A stretch of DNA of 64,000 nt, from contig NC_081413.1 of NCBI RefSeq assembly GCF_030272615.1, positions 443,077,038 through 443,141,037 of the forward strand. The letters run 5' to 3'. Of the stretch, positions 37,118 through 47,366 are shown piece by piece; position 1 is the first letter of the stretch, and every line of letters begins with the position of its first letter. The notes under the pieces are model-generated. The model saw nothing but the letters and a program-made list of their open reading frames with translations, was not told where the DNA came from and did not search any database. Source of the stretch: Cryptomeria japonica (lineage: Eukaryota > Streptophyta > Pinopsida > Cupressales > Cupressaceae). A program made the translations under genes and the position numbers.

Positions 37118-37811
37118 TGTAGGTGGAGGAAATGGGAAACTAAATCATGGATTTAGCTTCTTCCAACGTCAAACAATGAAGTACCTGCAAAACACACACA
37201 TGCAAATTGAAACATAAACTAGAAACACACATGCATGCAACAAAATTCACTCCATTGCACTCCTATTCCTCAAGATTTCACATTTGATATATTTTCTCTC
37301 AGAAGAACTTATGCAAAAAGCTATGAGGAAATAGAGATTTGAGAATGCAAAGATAGTGGATAAGATGATAATGGACTGCAAACTGGCATAAGTTTGATGC
37401 ATAAAGATGATATGCTCAAATAATAGAGGGGGCTTTGTTTAAATAGATTTTCTCTGGGAGAGTTCATGTTGTGGGATGAATATGGGATAATGCAAAATGA
37501 GTGGTAAATGGGAAATGGTAAGTGGGAAATGGTAAGTGGTAGGAGGGGATATTTAAGGGTTTTATTAAATAAATAGATAAATGTATATAAGGTGAATGCA
37601 TGAAGGCATATAAATGAATATGATAAATGTTTTATTTAATAAATTGAATGGATAAATGATGAGATATTAATAATAATAATATAATAAAAGATGGAAATTA
37701 TGAATAATGAATTATGGAGAAATAATAGTCTAATAATAAGGACTTGCTCGATGTTTGGAGAAATGTGAAATTAAATGAGGACAAATTAATGGAAATTTTT
37801 ATGTGTCTACA
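37118..37811 (-). repeat. Element A 5' LTR
   Basis: 694 bp with the same termini as the 28300-28993 copy. It is followed by TSD CGCAT (37812-37816) and then the rest of element O's 5' LTR. Confidence 0.95.
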
Positions 37812-37816
37812 CGCAT

Positions 37817-38166
37817 AATAAGTCTGCCTTATTTCACCTAATAATCTCCTTCCTTCTTCTTCTATTATTACCTTCAATGTTCTACAATGAACTCTTATAT
37901 ATATGAGTCATTTTACAACTTGCCAAGTTGGCTTACAATGATTTTACAATAATTAACAAAATATATTATAAACAAAATTCATGTTGGCTTCTGTGCCAGT
38001 ATGCTTCCTTTCACTACTGGTGCTGGTGGTCTATGTGCCGGTGGAGAGTCTGACCTTGCTAGTGCCAGTAGATTGCCTTGCCGGTGTCATAGGATTGTAA
38101 GGTTGCCATCAATGACAAAACCTTCAATCACCTATAATATCTCATTGGAGTGTGCATTTGCCAACA
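37817..38166 (-). repeat. Element O 5' LTR, distal part
   Basis: 350 bp continuing the LTR interrupted at 28299 and ending in TGTTGGC (sense start). Followed by TSD GTGTC at 38167-38171 and the LINE 5' UTR. Confidence 0.93.
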
Positions 38167-38171
38167 GTGTC

Positions 38172-38477
38172 AGCCGAAGCCCCTATCCCCCTGAAATCCC
38201 ATGGCTCCCCACAAACCAAAAGCCTAGCCACTCACGGCCAGAGCTCCACCCAAAGCCCCTTGATCCTCCCTCCACTCCCTCAGTCAAACCCTACCTAGCC
38301 TCTACTACCACTGCACACCCCTGCTATGCCTTCACTTCCCTCCCCCCATTGCCACACCTACAGATTTGCACCCACGAGCTAGGGCATTGAAACCCTAGCT
38401 CGGCCGCCCACGAAGCCCTGCACGAACGCCATCCCAATTTTTAAAATATTTAATTTAGGTTGTATTTGTATGTATAT
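38172..38477 (-). mobile_element. LINE 5' UTR, displaced by element O
   Basis: GC-richer sequence continuing the LINE 5' end from 12630. It contains a perfect 10-bp inverted repeat, CGAGCTAGGG (38375-38384) and CCCTAGCTCG (38393-38402). It ends at the right copy of the 24-bp LINE TSD (38478-38501). The + strand ORF at 38001-38390 spans the LTR/LINE junction and is an artefact. Confidence 0.85.
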
Positions 38478-38501
38478 ATCACACATGCACAACTTGTTTT
38501 T

Positions 38502-40318
38502 GTAGAGTACATATCGAATTTTTTAACATTATGATGTTTATCAACACATATGTATAGATTTGCATGCTAACAATGTTTTACAGGAATGCAACATAAATGG
38601 TCCATTGACATCTTCAAGGGAATTCATATCTAGCATCTTACGTGAAAGAGTAGATGGTCAACTATATTACAATAAGTTTTGCTTGGATGGTACATGTGTT
38701 CATTGTGGTGGATTGTGACATTTACAAATTTGTCAACATATGGATATTGGACAAGAAATAGGTAATGAATTAGTGGAATTTGGAAAATATAAGACAATTG
38801 CCTACATGCTAAAAGATGGAAAAGAAGCAAAAAGGTGTGAATTGGTTAGTGAGAAGATTCCAGTGTATCAGTTTATGGGCATCTTTCATGAGAATATAGT
38901 GTATGAGTATGCAAGGAATAACCATCGAGCTTGTTGGTTGGACTCACAATTTAAGTTATGCAAGGACACATTTCCACTTCATACAATCATTTCAATTGTT
39001 GTATTTGCAGAGAAGTACACACTACAACCGCAGAACGAGCTGCAATCGCAATATTATAACTCCATACAAGTTGCTATATTTGTGCATATAGCATTCATTC
39101 ATGCACATGATAGTATGGAAGAGGATAGGAAGATATTGAGGGAGTACCATTTTTACATCAATGATGATCACTCACACTCTACAGAGTTTGTCCAAGGTTG
39201 CTTTCAGATATTCTATGATGATTTGTCTAGCCAAGGTATAACATTCCATCAACATATCATATGGTCTGATAATTGTCCATCGCAATTTAAGAACTCTCGG
39301 ATGTTTTATTGGTTGAGTAGGATGCATAAGTTGACTGCTATTCAACATATGTGGAATTTATCTAAGGTTGGGCATGGAAAAGGGGAGCATGATGGTGTAG
39401 GAGCATGTATTAAAAGAGCTTTAGCATGAGAAGAGTTAAAGTACAAAGAGAATGCAAACTTAAAAGATGCAAAATTAATTGTTCAGTGGTGCAATGGTAC
39501 AATTGGTCCAGGTAATCAAGGTAAGTCTTTAGTTCCCATATGTTTTTGGTTGGTAGATGATACTAACATTGCAAAATTCAAAGATTGTTGTACATTGACA
39601 AGATCGAGTGAGCTACAGTCTTTCAAAAGATCTAATGTAGGTTCATGGACTATCTATATGCGATGTATGGCATGTTATTTTCCTTCATCTAGAGATGGTG
39701 TCTATAATGAGTTTGAGTCAAAGGAGTGGGTGGAAAAATGGTGTATGAGGCCTCTAATCCCACTTGAGACATACCGACCTCCAAGTGCACTACAATTCAC
39801 ACAGATAGAAGCATTAGTTGACTTTGACCATGTGTCAGATTTAGTCCAACCAGGTAAATTATCCATATGAAAATTTTTGTACTTTATATTTTACCTTAGT
39901 TGTTTGCTAAATTCTTCTCACTTTACCATTGCAAGGCATGTTTATGCAGGTATTGCAGCTAAAGACAATGAAGAAGGAACAAACTATTACCTGTGTTGTT
40001 GTGTGGATGCAAAAAGGAAATTGGATGGGCCTATGGTAGATGGAGAAAATATTAAGTACCCCATAGGATCAGTAGTTGTTACTGGTACATGGCTTTGAAG
40101 GTACCCAGTGAAGAAGTCTAACTTGTGGTTGTTCGAGGACTTCGAGACATAGGAAGATTCTTCATTCTTCTAGCCTTCTTGTAGCTTCAAATGTTCATTT
40201 GATCAGATATGGGGGCAGACCACTAAACAAGAACCTATGGAAGGTTCACGAGTCTGACTATGAGGCCATACTAGACACGATAAAGAGTAGAGTAGATCCA
40301 AATGGTTCATTGGATTAA
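38502..40318 (+). pseudogene. Transposase-like gene, 3' part
   Basis: Directly after the LINE TSD the Cys-rich reading resumes (CRVHIEF, one frameshift, then HYDVYQHICIDLH and CNINGPL), followed by TCVHCGG. From 38740 one frame runs to 39853 with a lone TGA at 39427 (likely CGA decay). Key words are HFYINDDHSHSTEFVQGCF, HIIWSDNCPSQFKNSR and GHGKGEHDGVGA. The two aspartate-centred motifs and the later acidic GEHDG look like a DDE-type nuclease core, but I cannot name the superfamily. A GT-AG intron (39854-39949) precedes the last exon (YYLCCCVDAKRKL); its end, after more frame damage, reads WKVHESDYEAI and stops at TAA 40316-40318. A domesticated host gene is possible; a transposon is likelier. 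Confidence 0.7.
39854..39949 (+). other. Intron in the transposase-like gene
   Basis: Starts CAG|GTAAAT and ends ATGCAG|GTATT; 96 bp. Splicing joins a proline-glycine codon pair in frame and restores VQPGIAAKDNEEG. Confidence 0.75.
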
Positions 40319-40534
40319 ATGTAAATGCAAAAAATTGTAATATCAATCATATTTGGATATATGTATAATGGTACATGACTTGTATTTTTCGACTACTCGA
40401 TGCATTGTAATATAAAAAATTGTGTTTTTGTCTTGTTTTGTGTTATTTTATGTAAATAATTTCATTTTGGACCATTAGAGATCATATGGGATCATTTTGT
40501 GAAGTTTTAGGCTAATATGGTAAAAGATGTAAAA
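40319..40534. other. 3' flank of transposase-like gene
   Basis: AT-rich 3' untranslated or spacer sequence leading into the tandem array. Nothing else seen. Confidence 0.5.
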
Positions 40535-43500
40535 ATTGCTCATTTGTTGTCAATCACTCAAAGTGTGAAAAATTGTCAAAATTTGGCATCTTTTTTCTTG
40601 ATGTTAGTCACACATAAGAATGATTTTTCTAATCCTATGGGTTCGTGAGATGGAACTCTAAGAACTCTTGGTTTAGGTAGACTCGGATCCAATTGCTCGT
40701 GGTGACACTTTCTCAGTTGCGACAAAAGCATCACATGAGTTCAATGAAAAGTTGCACAATGCTCCATCTTTTAATCCACTCATCGTGGCACTGAATCATC
40801 ACAACATATGCATCCAAGTGGCTGATCTTACACTAGGAATGCCTTCATTCTTCTATCAAACTCACCTGATCGATGCGAACCACACCCTAGCAGCAAAATC
40901 CCTAAAGTGCTCAAAGTGTGAAAAATTATCAAAATTCAGCATCACGTTTCTTGACCTTGGAGACACATAAGAATGAGTCATCTAATCCTATGAGGTCATG
41001 TTGTGACACTCTAAAAAATCCTTTCTCAGTTTAGGTAGACTCTGCTCCATTTTCTTATGGCGATAGTTTTTTGGTAGCAACAAAAACCATCAGATGAGTT
41101 CAATGAAAAGTTGCACAATGCCCCATCTTTAAATCTGCTTGGGATGGCACCAAATGGCCAGTGTGTACGCATCTGGGTGGCCAATTTTATACTAGGAATG
41201 CCTTCCTTCCTCTATCAAACTCACCCAATCGATGTGGGCCACAACCTAGCAGCGAAATCCCTAAAGTGCTCAAGTTGCTCAAAGTTGTCCATATTCGGCA
41301 TCATGTTTCTTGGTGCCTGTCAATCATAAGAACGAGCCATCTGATCCTACAAGGTTGTGTTGTGGCACTCTAAAAAATCCTCTCTTGGTTTAGGTAGACT
41401 TGGATCCAATTGCTCATGGTGACACTTTCTCTCTTGCGACAAAAAGTGTCAGATGAGTTCAATAAAAAGTTGCACAATGCCCCATTTTTCAATCTGCTCG
41501 TCGCTGTACCAAACTGTCAGCTTGTATGTGTCAAGGTGGTTGGGTTTATGCTATGAATTCCTTTTTTTTTCTCTCCAACTCATCCGATATATGTGGGCCA
41601 CACCCTAGCAGCAAAATCGCTTAAGTACTCAAGTTGCTCAAAGTTGTCAATATTTGGCTTCGTGTTTCTCGGCCCCCGTCAATCATAAGAATGAGTCGTC
41701 TGATCCTACAGGGTTGTGTTATGGCACTCTAAGAAAATGTTTGTTAGTTTAGGTAGACTCGAATCCAATCACTCATGGTGACACTTTCTCAATTGCAACA
41801 AAAAGCGTTAGATGAGTTCAATGAAAAGTTGCACAATGCCCCATCTTTCAATCCACTCGTTGTGACACCGAACCGTCAGCTTGTACGCACTGGGGTGGCT
41901 GGGTTTATGCTATAAATTCCTTCGTTTTTCTCTCCAACTCATCTGATCGATGTGGACCACAACCTAGCAGCGAAATCGTGTAAGTGCTCAAGTTGCTCAA
42001 AGTTGTCAATATTTAGCATCGCATTTCTAAGCACTTGTTAATCATAAGAACAAGTCATCTGATCCTACGGGGTTGTGTTATGGCACTCTAAAAAAGCCTC
42101 TCATGGTTTAGGTAGAATCAGATCCAATTGCTCGTGGTGACACTTTCTCGGTTGCGACAAAAAGTGTTAGATGAGTTCAATGAAAAGTTGCACAATGCCC
42201 CATCTTTTAATCCACTCGTCACGACACCAAACCATCAACTCGTACATATCAAGGTGGCTAGGTTTACACTAGGAATGCCTTCTTTTTTTTCTCCAACTCC
42301 TCCAATCGATGCGGACCACACCCTAGCAGTGAAATCGCTTAAGTGTTCAAGTTGCTCAATGCTGTCAATATTCGACATCGTGTTTGTCGGCGCCCGTTAA
42401 TCATAAGAACAAGATGTCTGATCCTACGAGATTGTGTTATGGCACTCTATAAAAGTCTCTCTTGGTTTAGGTAGACTCAGATCCAATTGCTCATGGTGAC
42501 ACTTTCTCAGATGTGACAAAAAGCATGAGATGAGTTCAATGAAAAGTTGCACAATGCCCCATCTTTTAATCCGCTCATCGTGGCACCAAACTGCTAGCTT
42601 GTACGTATCAGTATGATCAATTTTATGTTAAGAATACCTTCACTTTTCTCTTCAATTCGTCCGATCGATGCAGGCCACACCCTAGCAGCGAAATCGCTTA
42701 AGTGCTCAAGTTGCTCAAAGTTGTCAATATTCGGTATCGCGTTTCTTGACGCCCATTAATCATAAGAACAAGCCATCTGATCCTATGGGGTCATGTTATG
42801 GAACTCTAAACAATCCTCTCTCGAGTTAGGTAGACTCAGATCCAATTGCTTGTGGTGACACTTTCTTGGTTGTGACAAAAAGCGTCAAATGAGTTCAATG
42901 AAAAGTTGCACAATGCCCCATCTTTCAATCCGCTAGTCACCACACCAAACTGTAAGCTCATACGCATTGGGGTGGTGGGTTTTAAATTAGGAATGCCTTC
43001 ATTTTTCTCTCCAACTTGTTCGATCGATGCAGGCCACACCCTAGCAGCGAAATCGCTTAAGTGCTCAAGTTTCTCAAAGTTGTCAATATTCGACATCACG
43101 TTTCTTGATGCCCATTGATGATAAGAACAATTCGTTTGATCCTATGAGGTCATGTTATGACACTCTAAAAAATCCTCTCTCGGTTTAGGTAGACTTAGAT
43201 CTAATTTCTCGTGGTGACACTTTCTTGGATGTGACAAAAAGTGTCAGATGAGTTCAATGAAAAGTTTCACAATGTCCCATCTTTCAATCCACTCATTGCA
43301 GCACCAAACAGTCATCTTGTACACATCGGGGTGGCTAGGTTTATGCTAGAAATGCCTTCATTTTTCTCTCCAACTTGTCCGATTGATGCAGGCCACACCC
43401 TAGCAGCAAAATCGTTTAAGTGCTCATGTTGCTCAAAGTTGTCAATATTCGGCATCGTGTTTCTCGGTGCCCATCAATCATAAGAATGAGTCATCTGATC

Positions 43501-44600
43501 CTAGGGGGTTGTGTTATGGCACTCTAAAAAATCCACTCTCAGTTTAGGTAGACTTGGATCCAATTTCTTGTGGTGACACTTTCTCGGTTGTTACAAAAAG
43601 CGTTAGATGAGTTCAATGAAAAGTTGCACAATGCCCCATCTTTCAATCCGCTTGTCGCGGCACCAAACTGTCAACTTGTCCGCATCAGGGTGGCTAGGTT
43701 TATGCTATTAATTCTTTCATTTTTCTCTCCAACTCCTCTGATCAATGTGGGCCACACCCCAGCAATGAAATTGCTTAAGTGCTCAAGTTGCTCAGAGTTG
43801 TCAATATTTGGCATCGTGTCTCTCGAAGCTCATCAATTATAAGAATGAGTTGTGTGATCCTACGGGGTCATGTTATGGAACTCTAAAAAATATTCTCTCT
43901 CTTTAGGTAGACTAGGATCCAATTTCTGGTGGCGACACTTTCTTGGTTGTGACAAAAAGCGTCAGATGAGTTCAATGAAAAGTTGCACAATGCCCCATCT
44001 GTCAATCTGCTCGTTGTGGCACCAAACCATCAGCTCGTATGCATCTAAGTGGCCGGCTTTATGCTAGGAATGGCTTCATTTTTCTCTCCAACTCATCCGA
44101 TCATTGCGAGCCACACCCTTGTAGCGAAATCGCTTAAGTTCTCAAGTTGCTCAAAGTTGTCAATATTTAGCATCGCGTTTCTCGGTGCCCGTTTATCATA
44201 AGAACGAGTCGTCTGATCCTACGAGGTTGTGTTACAACACTATACACAAGCCTCTCTGTATTTTGGAGGAATTGGATCCAATTTCTCGTGATGACACTTT
44301 CTTAGTTGCGACAAAAAGCATCAGATGAGTTCAACGAAAAGTTGCCCAATGCCCTAACTTTCAATCCGCTCGTTGCGGCACCGAACCGTTAGCTCATATG
44401 CATCCAAGTGGCCAAGTTTACCCAAGGAATTCCTTCTTTTTTCTCTCCAACTCATCTGATCGATGCGGGCCACACCCTACCAACCATCCCATTTAAGTGC
44501 TTAAAGTGCAAAAAGTTGTCAAACTTTGGTGATGTGTTTCTCGATGCTCGTGAAATAGATGAATGAGTCATCTGATCCTACGAGGTCATGCTATGACACT
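40535..44600. repeat. 359-bp tandem array, about 11.3 units
   Basis: The word gagttcaatgaaaagttgcac recurs with its first base at 40737, 41096, 41455, 41814, 42173, 42532, 42891, 43250, 43609, 43968 and 44327. Every interval is exactly 359 bp. Units differ by many substitutions, often C/T or G/A at CpG, but have no net length change. On + each unit carries a degraded reading of the form MHNAPSFNPL...LGMPSFF...HTLAAKSLKCSSCSKLS, open for more than 60 codons in six of the eleven units. 359 is not a multiple of three, so no single polypeptide can span the units. The array starts just after the transposase-like gene and ends before the 110-bp repeat. Confidence 0.95.
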
Positions 44601-45044
44601 CTATAAGGCTATTCATTATATTAATAGACCTAAATACTCTTAAGTATTATTAATTGTTGGGAGTCATTTAATGTAGCTCTTTTAGGGTATACATTAGATG
44701 AATAGAAGTGTATGGGCTATGCAATTTTTTTAGAATGGGTATTGGTACAGTGGTGTCTTACATTGTCTAATTTTGGTTCTTTCCATGTTTCCTTTATATA
44801 TTCTTATTTTGACTATAACTATTGCATTTGTGTTGATCCCTATAAGCTTGTGTCTTGGATTACAAGCACATATTTAGGTTCAAAGCTTAATTAACAATAA
44901 ACTTTGTGCAATTATTCATTTAATCATTTGTACTGCAATTATGGATAACCATGATAAATGATTTGCATTAGCCAAAAAGCTAAAAGTCCGTACAACATTG
45001 TATACTATTAAAAGTATCAAATATATCCAATGCAGACAAATATG
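44601..45044. other. AT-rich spacer between two tandem arrays
   Basis: No gene or element end recognised. The 60-codon ORF at 44712-44894 has no conserved feature. Confidence 0.5.
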
Positions 45045-45352
45045 CTTGCCAAAAGCCATATGGACATAGAATGTCACATATTCATAAAATAAAACATATG
45101 TTCAAAATTGCTATAAAGGCATACAACATGATATACAATAAAGTCAAATAGGAGCTTGCTAAAAGCCATATGGACATATAATATCACATTTTCGTAATAC
45201 AAAACATATGTTCAAAATTTCCATATAGGCATACAACATGATATCCAATAAAGTCAAATAGGATCTTGCCAAAAGCCAAATGGACATAGAATGTCACGTA
45301 TTCGTAATACAAAACATATGTTCAAAATTGCCATATAGGCATACAACATAGG
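45045..45352. repeat. 110-bp tandem repeat, 2.8 units
   Basis: The word cttgcyaaaagcca starts at 45045, 45155 and 45265, and each unit contains acatatgttcaaaatt and ggcatacaacat. The spacing is exactly 110 bp. It lies immediately 3' of the minus-strand gene (45365-47366). Confidence 0.92.
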
Positions 45353-45364
45353 ACCCTATTCTAT

Positions 45365-47366
45365 TTATTTCCCTCTAGGGGAAGGAAATAGATCATGAGA
45401 CATTTTTGCTTGTCGAGGGAATGGAGATGTATATGATGCAGGTGTCTTTCAAGTATGCCCACTCGACCTCCTCTCCAGACTTTTTTGTAACTCCACTTGA
45501 TATAATGAAAAGAGTGATGTTAGCATATATAAAAATTGAATTTTAGAATGACATATGATAGAATAGTCACTTACCGCATATAAATAATCATGATGTTCAT
45601 CCACAACAGGTGCACATTCATGATCTAGAGTGACAAGCCCCTCTTGTAAGCATCACAATACAAATTAAACTAAATACAAGTGTCATTGAAATTTTCAATA
45701 ACATATTATTAAGATAACAAATGTAGTGCTAAATTTACTAAATTTATAAATGTCTCATACTTCTGTCAAAGCACTTGAACTTGCTACTGTTACAGCAACA
45801 CCATGATCCATTGACGTGCGAACAACAGGAGGAGTCTCTGATGTCAACATCTGAAAATTAAACAAAGTATATTGATTAACTGCCAAAAATATCTATATTA
45901 TTTAATAACAACATTAAAGATAAATTTCTTACCTAGGTGAAAGATTGTCGATGAAATACACTGCGAGGTGTTGATGTTGAAGCTCTAGCATAAAACTATT
46001 TGACTTCCAAAATGAGTAATTAGAAAATAATTCACATAAGGTTCAATAATCTACATATTATAATATATTTATTCACTTGTTGTATACTTGTGGAGTCGAC
46101 GAAGTCGTGAAAAAGGGAGTTGCAGGAATGTTGCTAGTACTGTGAACACTTTGACCCTAATATTTTATCATAATAATTTACTAATTTAGATATATTATTA
46201 AATTTCCATATAAGATTTAATAATAAAAATGAAATGAACTTGTTATTAAATTCACCTAGGTATCAATGCCAAATGTTTCGTTCAGCAAGGATTATGTCAT
46301 GACAATGTTCTTTGTAGCAAAATCCACTCATGTACATGCATTGTCAGAACTATTAGGATCATAAGTGCAAAGAGAACCACAATATTGACAAAAATGAGCT
46401 GGAACTCGATGCCTTGAAGAATCACCATCATCACTCGCATCACCCTCTACTAGAGGCCTAGCATATTGTATATGAGTGAGTCAGCTAATGGAGTCTAGAG
46501 TTTCGACCTCAATACTCTCCTTCACAATGGAAGGAATAATAACATGCTCCACCATAGGTCTAGCCAAGGGTATTGGTGGGAGATATGGGTCATGCTATGC
46601 ACCCTCTCTATCATGTGAGGAACCCCCACCTCTACCTTGGAAATCTCGGAAATCAAAATATTTTGGGATCTCATTAAGGAAAAACTCATAGTACAGTTTT
46701 CTCAAAAAGTATTGGGGTACCTCATGATTATTGCATGGTGGCTGATCAAATACCATCCACCACCTATCCCAATAATTGATCTTAATCCCTCCATGATGAA
46801 ACCAATGAATAGGGAATCTCCTACATTCAGGGTGTAAAGGTTGATTCGTTCGGGGGTCCATAAAAAGAGCACACAAGTCAAATTTATTAATTTTCTTTTT
46901 CTTCACTACTGCATATGATAATTTTTCGGCATAAAATTTCTTTTGTTCTTCCTTCTTACTGGACCAAAAATTTATTTTATCACTCACAGATTGTATGTGA
47001 GATACATTAGATTGCAAAGAACTGGCAAGGTTTATCCTATGGGAGTTTGTTCCAGTAGGATCTTTTAGCCTTGTGATTAAACCTTCATTCTCTTTTTTGC
47101 TATTTTGTATTTGACCTAATAGGTTTTCTTGTGTACCTATGTGATGTCTAGGGATTGTAGGAGGTTCTTGATGTGCTTCTTCTTCAATATGGTCTTCATG
47201 AGGAGGTGATTGAGTGTTTTCAACATTTTTTTTGTCTAATCTCATTTCCTGAGAATGAAAATAAATTTAAATCAAGAAACCTAGTTTAATCTTCAAATTA
47301 ATAAAAAAATGACAATAAGAAAACAAAAAACATACCCCTTCGAGCTCTTCAATGGCGTGGTGGCAT
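45365..47366 (-). pseudogene. Multi-exon gene, convergent with the transposase-like gene
   Basis: ATG 47366 opens a 31-bp first exon (MPPRH, then a TGA). Its donor is GTATG and the acceptor is CTCAG, with exon 2 starting at 47248. Exon 2 (to about 46256, donor GTGAAT) holds 216 open codons: an acidic and coiled N-part, KKKKINKFDLCALFMDP, FPIHWFHHGG, INYWDRWWMVF and YFLRKLYYEFFLNEIPKYF. After a stop it carries a CQYCGSLCTYD zinc-like motif. Further exons with good splice sites follow (46156-46088; near 45990-45936; 45851-45759; near 45660-45577), and a last one ends at TAA near 45365 (FPSPRGK). I do not recognise the family. It may be a second protein of the same DNA transposon as the gene ending at 40318. 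Stops mark it as a pseudogene. Confidence 0.6.

Larger units (their letters stand above)
28300..37811 (-). mobile_element. Element A: non-autonomous Ty3-like retrotransposon (gag remnant plus Pro-rich ORF)
   Basis: Two 694-bp LTRs (28300-28993 and 37118-37811) bracket 8.1 kb. The TSD reads TGCAT on the left and CGCAT on the right, compatible with one CpG-to-TpG change. Sense is minus, because PBS is at 37093-37115 and PPT at 28994-29008. By eye the LTRs differ at about 14 of 694 positions (2%). Internal content is a long leader, a short Gag-like ORF, a Pro-rich ORF and repeat-rich 3' sequence. No RT, integrase or RNase H was found. LTR style (TGTAGACAC...) and the HRHNKHNTSDC knuckle resemble element C and Ty3 elements of conifers. 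Confidence 0.93.
12631..38166 (-). mobile_element. Element O: long non-autonomous LTR retrotransposon, twice interrupted
   Basis: Both ends are defined by TSD GTGTC (12626-12630 and 38167-38171), which lies inside the LINE 5' UTR. The sense strand is minus: 5' LTR 38166 to 27834 (split by element A), PBS, internal domain, PPT, 3' LTR 13448 to 12631. Removing the inner copia (19586-26950) and element A (28300-37811) leaves about 8.65 kb. The internal region encodes a coiled-coil/CCHC protein, a long sense ORF and a convergent antisense ORF. I found no protease, integrase, RT or RNase H, so movement would need proteins in trans. LTR termini are TG...TA (TGTTGG...CCTAATA). Confidence 0.92.

Noticed and set aside
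38001-38390. 129-codon + ORF
   Set aside because: It crosses the element O LTR, its TSD and the LINE 5' UTR; a junction artefact.
40535-44600. CRISPR-like or coding tandem array
   Set aside because: Contiguous 359-bp units without spacers in plant-type DNA are a satellite, and the period is not a multiple of three.
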